Of a stretch of DNA of 33,450 bases, positions 7,288 to 13,888 are shown one piece after another. Source of the DNA: Caballeronia sp. Its GTDB lineage: Bacteria; Pseudomonadota; Gammaproteobacteria; Burkholderiales; Burkholderiaceae. Position 1 is the first letter of the stretch. Each line of letters opens with the position of its first letter. The stretch lies in the NCBI RefSeq assembly GCF_028292365.1, contig NZ_JAQGMM010000647.1:1-33450 (forward strand), given 5' to 3'. Under the pieces are notes generated by a model. That model was given only the letters and a program-made list of their open reading frames with translations, was not told the origin of the DNA and ran no database searches. Position numbers and translations under genes: made by a program.

Positions 7288-8376
7288 TCAGGTAATCGCG
7301 CCGCTGCACGCCGCTTGTGGCGGTACACCATCGAAAGCGTCCTGGAGCAGCGATCGAATCGCGTTGTATTCCACAGCGCGCGGATTCCAGTACGGATTGG
7401 CGCTCGCAATCTCCGCGGCCCGATCAAGCTCTCCCGCACTCATGCCGATGTCTTTAAGCGCGACCGTAGCGCCATTCGCCTTCGCGAGTTCATACACACC
7501 CATCGCTGCGTTGTCGTGTCCGAGTGCGCGCGCTATCCGCTTCATCGCGTCAGGCGCGGCACTCGCGTTGTAAGAGAGTGCATGCGGCAGGATGATGGTA
7601 TGCGTCGCTGCGTGCGGCAGATTGAAACTTCCGCCAAGCGTATGACAGAGCTTGTGATGCAAGGCCATACCGACACTTCCCAGCACCGTGCCGCACAACC
7701 ATGCGCCGTATAGCGCCTGCGATCTCGCGTGGCTATCCTCCGGATGCGCGACAATCACCGGCAATGCACGCGCCAGCGACGCAATACCCTCTTCCGCCAT
7801 CAAGCTGGTGATCGGATTGGCATCGCGTGAATAGAGTCCTTCAGCTGCGTGCGCAATCGCATTGATACCGCTAGTCACCGACAGTTGCGCCGGAAGCGTC
7901 AGCGTCAATTCGGGATCGTAGATTACTGTCTTGGGAAGCACCCGCAAGTCGGTTCCGGTTCGCTTCAGGCCCGCTTCTGTCAAACCGAAAATGGGCGTCA
8001 TCTCGCTGCCCGCGTAGGTCGTGGGAATAGCGAGTATGGGTAGATCCGATTCGAGCGCAATCGCCTTGCCAAGTCCAATGGTCGAGCCACCGCCCAGCGC
8101 AATTGCACAATCCGCATTTAATCGTTTAGCCAGTTCCCGGACTTCAACCGCGAGCTCCACTGGCACGTGCATGACCGCGCGATCGAAGATTCCCGCAGCA
8201 CGCGTGCCAAGGCGTGCTGCGAGTGCTTCAGCAACATCACGATGTTGTGGAGAGCACAGGATCAGCGCACGCCCGGCGTTCAGGTTCAGCACTTCACGTT
8301 CAAGATGCTGCAGGCTGCCTGCGCCGAACACCACTCGCGCCGCCCGCGCCGAATAGACGAAGTCAAATGCGTGCAT
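7288..8376 (-). CDS. Maleylacetate reductase (iron-containing alcohol dehydrogenase family)
   Basis: This 362-residue cytosolic enzyme is expected to reduce maleylacetate to 3-oxoadipate with NAD(P)H, the step after hydroxyquinol ring cleavage. It begins MHAFDFVYSARAARVVFGAG, very close to known maleylacetate reductases. It shows the nucleotide-binding GGGSTIGLGKAIAL, the PTTYAGSEMTPIFGLTE segment, and the histidine-rich HKLCHTLGGSFNLPHAATH region that corresponds to the metal site in the wider family. Its ATG overlaps the 3' end of the upstream Dabb gene by 14 bp, which places it third in the operon dioxygenase-Dabb-reductase. The neighbouring intradiol dioxygenase makes maleylacetate reductase far more likely than a general alcohol dehydrogenase. 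Confidence 0.94.
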   Translation of the reverse strand: MHAFDFVYSARAARVVFGAGSLQHLEREVLNLNAGRALILCSPQHRDVAEALAARLGTRAAGIFDRAVMHVPVELAVEVRELAKRLNADCAIALGGGSTIGLGKAIALESDLPILAIPTTYAGSEMTPIFGLTEAGLKRTGTDLRVLPKTVIYDPELTLTLPAQLSVTSGINAIAHAAEGLYSRDANPITSLMAEEGIASLARALPVIVAHPEDSHARSQALYGAWLCGTVLGSVGMALHHKLCHTLGGSFNLPHAATHTIILPHALSYNASAAPDAMKRIARALGHDNAAMGVYELAKANGATVALKDIGMSAGELDRAAEIASANPYWNPRAVEYNAIRSLLQDAFDGVPPQAACSGAIT

Positions 8377-8716
8377 TTGCCGTCTCCGCGGTTGATAGTG
8401 AAGCCGGCGTCAAAGATTCGACCGCGTAGTCAACTTGAAACCGCGCAGTCCGGAGACGTCCAAGCTGCTGCCTCACGCGCAAATGCTCAGGATGATTGGC
8501 ATAGGCATCAAGCGCGTGCTGGGATTCGAAATCGGCAACCAGGACAACGTCGCAGGCATAATCCGCGGCACTCGAATCCATGCCAACTTCCAGATGGATC
8601 ATTCCGGGAATACGTCCTCGTAGCCCTTCGAAGCGGTGCTTGACGGTTTGACGCGACGCGAGGTTCTCCTCAGGCGTATCTCCACTCACGCGCCACATGA
8701 CAATGTGCCGAATCAT
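8363..8716 (-). CDS. Dabb-family (stress-responsive A/B barrel) protein in the hydroxyquinol operon
   Basis: This 117-residue protein begins MIRHIVMWRV, the typical opening of dimeric alpha/beta-barrel (Dabb) proteins, and contains SAADYACDVVLVADFESQHALDAYANHPEH, the usual 'D.vl...f.s..al.aY..hP.H' segment. A longer frame opens at 8821, but the ATG at 8716 is preferred because it matches the family start and overlaps the dioxygenase stop as ATGA. Overlap at both ends strongly suggests translational coupling and matched expression with the dioxygenase and the reductase. Related folds include polyketide cyclases and muconolactone isomerase, so a catalytic role in the pathway is possible but not shown by sequence. 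Confidence 0.88.
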   Translation of the reverse strand: MIRHIVMWRVSGDTPEENLASRQTVKHRFEGLRGRIPGMIHLEVGMDSSAADYACDVVLVADFESQHALDAYANHPEHLRVRQQLGRLRTARFQVDYAVESLTPASLSTAETANARI

Positions 8717-9597
8717 GCCGCAACCCCTTGGCGGTTGAGGACAAAGTCGTATTCGAGCGTATAGAACGGCGTGCTCATCACGGTGCCATCGGGCGCGATG
8801 CCGGGTTCGTGCTTTACCCATTCCACGACCAGGTTCGACCGCACACCGAACACCGCATCCGAATCCAGATACTGATCACCGTCGCGAAACACGTGCGTGA
8901 TCAGCGTGTCGTAACCCGGCGCCTTGATCCAGAAATGCAGATGGGCGGGCCGCCACGGATGTCGTCCGAGCGCATCGAGCATTCTTCCGACCGGGCCTTC
9001 ATGAGGGATCGGATAGGCCTCCGCGAGAATCGACCGGAAATGAAAGCGTCCGTCGGCTTGTGTGCGCAACTTGCCTCGTGCGCTATGCACCATGTTGCCA
9101 ACGTCATCAGTCGTTTTCTGCACGTCGTAAAAACCGTCCTCATCCGACTGCCAGACATCGATTGACGCATCGGCAACAGGCTCGCCGTTCACACCGCGAA
9201 CCTGACCCTGCACAAAACACGGTGCGCCCAACGCGCCGTTCGATACGTCATCGCCGTTCTGGTACTCCGGCGCGCCGTCTACAAAGAAGGGCCCCAATAC
9301 CGTTGCCTCTGTGCACGCTGCAGGTTTCCTGTTGTTCTGCGTGGTGACCAGCATGGAAAGTCCCAGCGTGTCGGACAGCAGGACAAACTCCTGGCGTTTG
9401 TCGTCGGTGATATGGCCCACGTCGGTCAGGAATTTGATGGCCGTGAACCACTCGTCCTCGGTGAGCTTCACTTCGCGGGCGAATGCGTGCAGATGCTGCA
9501 CGAGGCTCGTCATGACGGTATGCAGGCGCAGGTTGCCACATCCATCCATTGCTGCAAGGACAGCCTGCGTGATGGTGTCTTCGTCGATATTGCGCAT
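8713..9597 (-). CDS. Hydroxyquinol 1,2-dioxygenase (intradiol ring-cleavage)
   Basis: This 294-residue enzyme is predicted to cleave hydroxyquinol (1,2,4-trihydroxybenzene) between the ortho hydroxyls to maleylacetate. Its N-terminal helical dimerisation domain (about 1-95) is followed by the intradiol core with TEATVLGPFFVDGAP. The Fe(III) ligands are visible as a Tyr in DGFYDVQ (Tyr157), a Tyr in AEAYPIPHEGPVG (Tyr195), and His219/His221 in RPAHLHFWI. AAGGAG precedes the ATG. It is the first gene of the operon and diverges from a LysR regulator. Hydroxyquinol rather than catechol specificity is inferred mainly from the maleylacetate reductase partner and overall similarity; a chlorocatechol dioxygenase is the main alternative. 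Confidence 0.92.
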   Translation of the reverse strand: MRNIDEDTITQAVLAAMDGCGNLRLHTVMTSLVQHLHAFAREVKLTEDEWFTAIKFLTDVGHITDDKRQEFVLLSDTLGLSMLVTTQNNRKPAACTEATVLGPFFVDGAPEYQNGDDVSNGALGAPCFVQGQVRGVNGEPVADASIDVWQSDEDGFYDVQKTTDDVGNMVHSARGKLRTQADGRFHFRSILAEAYPIPHEGPVGRMLDALGRHPWRPAHLHFWIKAPGYDTLITHVFRDGDQYLDSDAVFGVRSNLVVEWVKHEPGIAPDGTVMSTPFYTLEYDFVLNRQGVAA

Positions 9598-9646
9598 TGC
9601 GGGTGTCTCCTTTTATAGCCGCCGCGGGTAATGATCAGCGAGCCTG

Positions 9647-9721
9647 ATTCCGCCGATATTAGTCCTTGGTTCGCCGGAATAAAACGAGCGATAGTGAAAT
9701 GATATTTCCACCTGGCGGAAA
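9647..9721. promoter_or_regulatory. Candidate LysR binding sites between the dioxygenase operon and its regulator
   Basis: Positions 9647-9656 (attccgccga) and 9671-9680 (tcgccggaat) form a 10-bp inverted repeat with one mismatch and a 14-bp spacer. A second, shorter dyad, tttcc (9705-9709) and ggaaa (9717-9721), contains a T-N11-A element with palindromic ends and lies just before the LysR ATG at 9730. The shared ttccgcc half-site suggests one protein binds both. The layout fits a recognition site plus autoregulation. Confidence 0.55.
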
Positions 9722-9729
9722 AATCTTTT

Positions 9730-10653
9730 ATGGACCGATTCACCCAGATCGAATTTTTTGTCCTGACGGCGGAGACCGGCAGCCTTTCGAAAGCGGCGGA
9801 GAAGCTGAACATGTCGAACGCCGCGGCCAGCCGGACGTTGAGTGCGCTGGAGGAGCGGCTGGGTGCAAGGCTGGTCGAGCGAACCACGCGCCGGCTCTGG
9901 CTGACTGATGCCGGACGCGATTATCACCGGCGCTGCAGCACCATACTGGCGGAGATGGCCGAGGCTGATTCCGCCGCCGGCGACGCCGCGCTGAACCCGC
10001 GCGGCACGTTGCGTGTCACGAGTTCCGTCTCGTTCGCAATGATGCACATTGCGCCGTGGCTGCCCGAGTTCAGCTTGCAGTATCCGGAATTATCGGTGCA
10101 GATCGTGGCGGCCAACCGGTATCCGGATTTCATCGAAGCGGGCATCGACGTGGCCATTCGCACGCGTGAGTACGAGGGCGATTCCGGCATCACGGTGAGG
10201 CGTCTGGCCGAGACGCGACGCGTACTGGCAGCGTCGCCCGGATATCTGGCGAGGCATGGGCGTCCCAAGACACCCGACGACCTTGCGGGTCACCGCATGC
10301 TTGTCTATAACCTTGCGCTTGACCCCTACGTGCTGCACCTCACACGGGGAGAAGAAAGCCACGATATCCCGATCACAAGCGCACTGGATTCAAACGAGGG
10401 GCAGGTGATCTGCGCGGCGGGATATGCTGGCATGGGAATAGTGATTCAGCCGCTGTACATTGTTCATGACGATATTGTTGCCGGGCGTCTAGTGCCCTTG
10501 CTCGAAGACTGGCAACTACCCCGTCTCACCATCAATATCGCTTACCAGAGCAGGCGCCATCAGCCCGCTAAAATCCGCGTCTTCACCCAGGCGTTGATCG
10601 ACCGTGTGGAGCAACTGGATCTTGCAAGGAAATGGAGCGCACTGCCTCCATGA
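9730..10653 (+). CDS. LysR-family regulator, probable regulator of the hydroxyquinol operon
   Basis: This 307-residue LysR-type protein has an N-terminal winged helix-turn-helix (MDRFTQIEFFVLTAETGSL, then SKAAEKLNMSNAAASRTLSALEERLG) and a substrate-binding-like effector domain starting near GTLRVTSSVSFAMM. It is transcribed away from the dioxygenase operon with 132 bp between the two starts. In LysR systems that arrangement usually means control of the divergent genes, with a pathway intermediate as co-inducer. Repeats in the spacer support this. The ribosome-binding site is weak (ggcgga, somewhat far from the ATG). It is convergent with the small unknown gene ending at 10704. Confidence 0.92.
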   Translation: MDRFTQIEFFVLTAETGSLSKAAEKLNMSNAAASRTLSALEERLGARLVERTTRRLWLTDAGRDYHRRCSTILAEMAEADSAAGDAALNPRGTLRVTSSVSFAMMHIAPWLPEFSLQYPELSVQIVAANRYPDFIEAGIDVAIRTREYEGDSGITVRRLAETRRVLAASPGYLARHGRPKTPDDLAGHRMLVYNLALDPYVLHLTRGEESHDIPITSALDSNEGQVICAAGYAGMGIVIQPLYIVHDDIVAGRLVPLLEDWQLPRLTINIAYQSRRHQPAKIRVFTQALIDRVEQLDLARKWSALPP

Positions 10654-10703
10654 GCAATCGGAATGCTCCATTGCAGCGGTTAGGCGTGTGAGCGCTTAAG
10701 CGC

Positions 10704-10919
10704 TTAGGCACCGATCATCTGTCTGGCGGCGGTTTCAGCCATCGCCAATGCTGCGTCAGCGTCGCGCACAGGGCGACCACAGCCGCGCCCCGTCACTCGC
10801 TCGATCGTCTTCATGTCACGAATCGTTGTGACGCGAATTGCGCCTTTAAACATCTGGCCGGGAGACGGCAGGACACAAGCCTCAACAGTAATGTTGCCCT
10901 TGGTTTGTTTGAAAGCCAT
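10704..10919 (-). CDS. Small conserved-looking protein of unknown function
   Basis: This 71-residue protein starts at MAFKQTKGNITVEACVLPSP. The ATG at 10919 is chosen because GGAG lies 8 bases upstream; a longer frame opens at 10949 but its extra ten residues lack a ribosome-binding site. The central part predicts beta-rich structure (ITVEACVLP, GAIRVTTI), followed by a Gly/Arg-rich turn and a C-terminal Ala-rich helix (DADAALAMAETAARQMIGA). I recognise no domain. It lies 33 bp behind the small gene at 10953-11243 on the same strand, so the two probably form an operon. A stable reading frame and good ribosome site argue that it is real. Confidence 0.6.
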   Translation of the reverse strand: MAFKQTKGNITVEACVLPSPGQMFKGAIRVTTIRDMKTIERVTGRGCGRPVRDADAALAMAETAARQMIGA

Positions 10920-10952
10920 AACATTCTCCATAAAAATTGGCATAGGCAACGA

Positions 10953-11243
10953 TCAGTGGGACTCGCCATTAATGGCAAGTCCCGCCGGGCGCGCTTCAAA
11001 ACGGTATTGAAGATGCTTGGGGTATTGCGCATCGACCACACGTACCAGACGGCTGATTTCATCCTTCAGTGCATCGACTCGCTCAACGCCCAGCAAATGC
11101 CCTGCCTTCACCAAGCCTTCACCGAATTTTTCGATCATCAACGCGGCCAGTGCCGGCGTTTCCGCGCCACGTGTCACGTCCTGCGCGCGGTTTCTCGCGT
11201 ATCGTTGAATTTCTTCGATCAAAGCCGTAACGTCGTCGGTCAT
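10953..11243 (-). CDS. Small helical protein of unknown function
   Basis: This is a 96-residue, probably cytosolic, largely helical protein (MTDDVTALIEEIQRYARNR, then ALAALMIEKFGEGLVKAGHLLG and ALKDEISRLVRVVDAQYPKHL). A GGGAG ribosome-binding site lies 6 bases before the ATG. No family is recognised. The last codons contain a near-perfect 24-bp palindrome (10959-10982), so the gene's end may form a hairpin in the mRNA just before the next gene begins. It is first in a likely two-gene unit with the protein at 10704-10919. Confidence 0.6.
   Translation of the reverse strand: MTDDVTALIEEIQRYARNRAQDVTRGAETPALAALMIEKFGEGLVKAGHLLGVERVDALKDEISRLVRVVDAQYPKHLQYRFEARPAGLAINGESH
10959..10982. repeat. 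24-bp palindrome within the 3' end of a small gene
   Basis: The sequence runs ggact-c-gccat-ta-atggc-a-agtcc and is symmetric except for one position in each arm. It spans codons for G-L-A-I-N-G-E-S near the C-terminus of the 96-residue protein, 40 bp before the start of the next gene. It could serve as an attenuating hairpin or a protein-binding site. Confidence 0.6.
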
Positions 11244-11638
11244 AGTACTCCCGCTTTTTATAGTGTCGATCTTGCGAAAACCGTACTTTTTTCGGATCGC
11301 TTGGTATTGTTGACCTTCCGCAGTAATTGCCGTGTCGAAAGAACGCTTGCCACCGTATACGTTCTGTAAAAACGATGCGCCGCAAGAACGTGCGTTATCT
11401 CCGACGCCTCAAGTCTCCGCGTCCGCCCCCAGCGGTCGCGCTGAGTAGAGTGAAACCCGCTCTAACCGCAGGTCGACGCGTCCTCGTCCATGGCGTCGAT
11501 TGGTTCGCTATCCTCTATACGCGTCAGGATCATTTCAGCACGCGAGTTCCAGTGTCTCAATGCAGTCACGCGGTCTGCGTCCATCACAAATTCAAACGTG
11601 GTTTTCGGACTCAGCCGGCTTCGGAATCAAGGTGGCGG
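11244..11638. other. Spacer of about 395 bp with no firm gene
   Basis: This lies between the TetR gene (ending 11639) and the start of the small-gene pair (11243), both on the minus strand. Open frames on the plus strand here are short, rich in Arg/Ser and lack recognisable motifs. One minus-strand frame, described separately at 11462-11584, has a more protein-like composition. The promoter of the small-gene pair is expected near 11250-11350. Confidence 0.45.
11462..11584 (-). CDS. Possible 40-residue small protein or 3' gene remnant
   Basis: On the minus strand an ATG at 11584 opens a 40-codon frame reading MDADRVTALRHWNSRAEM, continuing ILTRIEDSEPIDAMDEDA and ending STCG. The first half predicts an amphipathic helix and the second half is acidic, unlike the Arg/Ser-rich random frames around it. 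The frame stays open 14 codons further upstream without a clear start, so it could be the tail of a decayed gene. There is no good Shine-Dalgarno sequence before the ATG. Support is composition only. Confidence 0.28.
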   Translation of the reverse strand: MDADRVTALRHWNSRAEMILTRIEDSEPIDAMDEDASTCG

Positions 11639-12334
11639 TCATCTTTCCTGGCACGCGAGCGGGTCGCTACTTCTTAGTTGACCGCCGCCCGACTTGAGAA
11701 TGACATCGAGCAGTGACATTGCGTCCATGCCTTCAGCCAAGCCGCGGACTATGGCGTCGAGGCGTCCGTCAATCTGCAGCATGGCAAACCCGTGGACAAG
11801 TGCCCAGGCGGTCACGACCCGCGCGGCGCCGTCTGTGGACAGGGGGGCGTCGGGCTCTTGTGGCGCGCCGACCGCCGCGCGCAGAACCGACAGTGCGTCG
11901 CTCATCGCTTCGCGCAAACCCGGTCGTTCGAGGTCGAGCCGCTCGCTACGAAACATCAGCATGAAGAGACCCGGAAACTCCGTCGCGAACTCAACGTAGG
12001 CGCGCCCTTGGGCGGCAAGTCGCGCTTCGGGAGCGGCGGCCGCAGCAGCCGCTTCGAGCAGGCGACGCTCGAAGCGGCGAAAACCGACGGCGGCCAACTC
12101 GCTGAGCAGTCCGGTCACGTTGTCGAAGTGGTTCTTGGGCGCGGCGTGAGAAGCGCCGGCCTCGCGCGCAGCGGCTCGCAGCGTGAGCCCGCCAATGCCC
12201 TCGCGAACGAGGATGCGCTCGGCTGCTTCCAGCATTGCCTCACGCAATGCGCCATGGTGATACGGACGCTTGGCCACGGCGATTAATGGTTGTTTGGGTT
12301 GTTTGGCTGGTTTGCTTGTCTTTTTGATCGTCAT
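11639..12334 (-). CDS. TetR/AcrR-family regulator with C-terminal WHG-type domain
   Basis: This 231-residue regulator has a basic, disordered start (MTIKKTSKPAKQPKQP), then YHHGALREAMLEAAERILVREG and the TetR helix-turn-helix (GLTLRAAAREAGASHAAPKNHF). The C-terminal ligand domain contains TAWALVHGFAMLQIDG, which carries the W..vHG signature of the WHG subgroup. The DNA-binding domain precedes a ligand pocket whose effector is unknown. It is divergent from the NnrU-like gene, and the 97-bp spacer contains palindromes at and beside the predicted promoter, which suggests that it represses that gene and itself. Confidence 0.92.
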   Translation of the reverse strand: MTIKKTSKPAKQPKQPLIAVAKRPYHHGALREAMLEAAERILVREGIGGLTLRAAAREAGASHAAPKNHFDNVTGLLSELAAVGFRRFERRLLEAAAAAAAPEARLAAQGRAYVEFATEFPGLFMLMFRSERLDLERPGLREAMSDALSVLRAAVGAPQEPDAPLSTDGAARVVTAWALVHGFAMLQIDGRLDAIVRGLAEGMDAMSLLDVILKSGGGQLRSSDPLACQER

Positions 12335-12345
12335 CTGTTTCCGCC

Positions 12346-12420
12346 AATGTTGACGTCGTCAATTTTAGCTTGACGAACATAAGCACAGCATCTATTTTAA
12401 ATGTTGCTATCGTCAACATT
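12346..12420 (+). promoter_or_regulatory. Sigma-70-like promoter of the NnrU-like gene with flanking TetR-type operators
   Basis: A -35 box TTGACG (12370-12375), a 17-bp spacer and a -10 box TATTTT (12393-12398) face the NnrU-like gene. TTGACG-T-CGTCAA (12350-12362) is a perfect palindrome just upstream of the -35 box. A second perfect dyad, aatgttg (12400-12406) and caacatt (12414-12420), covers the expected transcription start. This is a classic repressor layout, probably for the divergent TetR protein. Confidence 0.62.
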
Positions 12421-12431
12421 CAATCGAACCT

Positions 12432-13007
12432 ATGACAATCTTCGTTGCAGGTCTCCTGGTTTTCCTCGGTATTCACTCCATCTCCATCGTCGCGCCACGC
12501 TGGCGGGACGCGCAAGCCACGCGGATGGGCGAGTACGGGTGGAAAGGACTGTACGCGCTGGTGTCGATCGCGAGTCTCGTCACGATGATCTACGGTTACG
12601 GCATCGCGCGACAAACACCGGTCGTGGTCTACGCACCGCCGCTGCCGCTGCGGCACCTCGCGTTTCTGCTCATGTTGCCGGTATTTCCTCTGCTGATTGC
12701 GGCTTATCTGCCGGGTCGCGTTAAACGCCTGACCCGAAATCCGATGCTGCTCGCCGTGATCTTGTGGGCGGTAGCACATTTGGTCGCCAACGGTACGCTG
12801 AACGATCTGCTGCTGTTCGGCGCTTTCCTCCTCTGGGCAGTGGCGGACCTGATCTCGGTCAGCCGACGCCCCAACGTCCGCCCGGTGCCGGGCGCGCCGG
12901 CTTCGGCGATGAACGATGTGATTGTGGTCGTCGCGGGATTGGGGCTGTACGCGTTCATGCTGCTGTGGGCCCATACGCGTGTGGTGGGCGTGTCGCCGCT
13001 CGGCTGA
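12432..13007 (+). CDS. NnrU-family integral membrane protein
   Basis: This 191-residue protein has about five or six hydrophobic segments. It starts MTIFVAGLLVFLGIHSISIVAPRWRD, with the GIHSISI...R.WR pattern common to NnrU proteins, and has MGEYGWKGLYALVSIASLVTMIYGYG and NPMLLAVILWAVAHLVANG in the middle. NnrU proteins resemble the isoprenoid/heme-associated methyltransferase-like membrane family and were first linked to denitrification; no other denitrification gene is present here. Inner-membrane location is clear from hydropathy; biochemical function is not known. Expression is probably governed by the divergent TetR regulator. Confidence 0.88.
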   Translation: MTIFVAGLLVFLGIHSISIVAPRWRDAQATRMGEYGWKGLYALVSIASLVTMIYGYGIARQTPVVVYAPPLPLRHLAFLLMLPVFPLLIAAYLPGRVKRLTRNPMLLAVILWAVAHLVANGTLNDLLLFGAFLLWAVADLISVSRRPNVRPVPGAPASAMNDVIVVVAGLGLYAFMLLWAHTRVVGVSPLG

Positions 13008-13237
13008 ATGCGGCGGGGTTTCAAAGCGATGCGCATGCCGCTGCAGAGCTAAAGACCCACCTGACATCCGGGCTTATATGCAAGCGTGGGGACAAGGCGT
13101 GAAGAACCAGTCCGGTTCGGCTATCGAAATGCTCTGGATGAGTGTCCTGGCAATGCCGGTTCATATTTGCAGAAACCATCCGCAGCGTCAGCTTGACCAA
13201 GCTTGACTGACCGCTTGCTCATCCCAGGGAACTCGCC

Positions 13238-13822
13238 ATGCGTGAAGCGAAAGAAACCGCCGAACGTCTAAATGCTTTTTCAGACGGCGTCTTTGCAGTG
13301 ATCGTGACCATCATGGTGCTGGAACTCAAGGCACCCGAAGAGCGTTCGTTCTCAGCCTTGTTGCCTCTCTGGCCTATCGCCCTCAGCTACGCGGTAAGCT
13401 ATCTTTTCATCGCGATCATCTGGATCAATCACCATCACCTGATGCGGTTCGTCGGTCCGCCGACGCTGACAATGATATGGACCAACTTCATTCATCTCTT
13501 CCTCGTCTCGCTGCTGCCCTTCGCGACCGCGTGGACAGCAAAGACCCAGCTTGCATCGCAGTCCGTCATATTTTATGCAGGCCTGTTCATATGCATCGAC
13601 ATGGCGTACAACGCCTTCGAATACCAGGCATTGACCAATGCGGACGCCGCCGTGGTGTCCGCGCGGACGCGGCGTACGGCGCGGGTTCGATCGCTCATCG
13701 CCCTCGCGGGTTTCACGACCGCCATGCTGGTGGCGATCGTCGCCCCGCGCCTCGGGTTCGCTGTGATATGCGTAGCTCTGACGCTCCACCTGCGGCCAGA
13801 TTTCCCGCAGATTGGTGCGTGA
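13238..13822 (+). CDS. TMEM175-like (DUF1211) membrane protein, possible K+ channel
   Basis: This 194-residue protein begins with the family signature RLNAFSDGVFAVIVTIMVLELK. The FSDGVFAV motif in the first helix lines the pore in bacterial TMEM175 potassium channels. About six membrane helices follow, including ALSYAVSYLFIAIIWINHHHL and FIHLFLVSLLPFATAW, both typical of the family. AGGGA precedes the ATG. It stands alone: 230 bp after the NnrU-like gene and convergent with the MOSC fusion gene. Length is normal for bacterial members. Ion-channel activity is inferred from the family. Confidence 0.9.
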   Translation: MREAKETAERLNAFSDGVFAVIVTIMVLELKAPEERSFSALLPLWPIALSYAVSYLFIAIIWINHHHLMRFVGPPTLTMIWTNFIHLFLVSLLPFATAWTAKTQLASQSVIFYAGLFICIDMAYNAFEYQALTNADAAVVSARTRRTARVRSLIALAGFTTAMLVAIVAPRLGFAVICVALTLHLRPDFPQIGA

Positions 13823-13888
13823 CCGTTCTCTATGGGCAGCGCCGCTGAAAGATCCGCTCGTCACCCAAAGGGGCAAACAGATTTGCGC

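Noticed and set aside
12922..13206. 94-codon plus-strand frame spanning the NnrU-like gene end
   Set aside because: Starts out of frame inside the NnrU-like gene; Cys/Arg-rich with no family resemblance.
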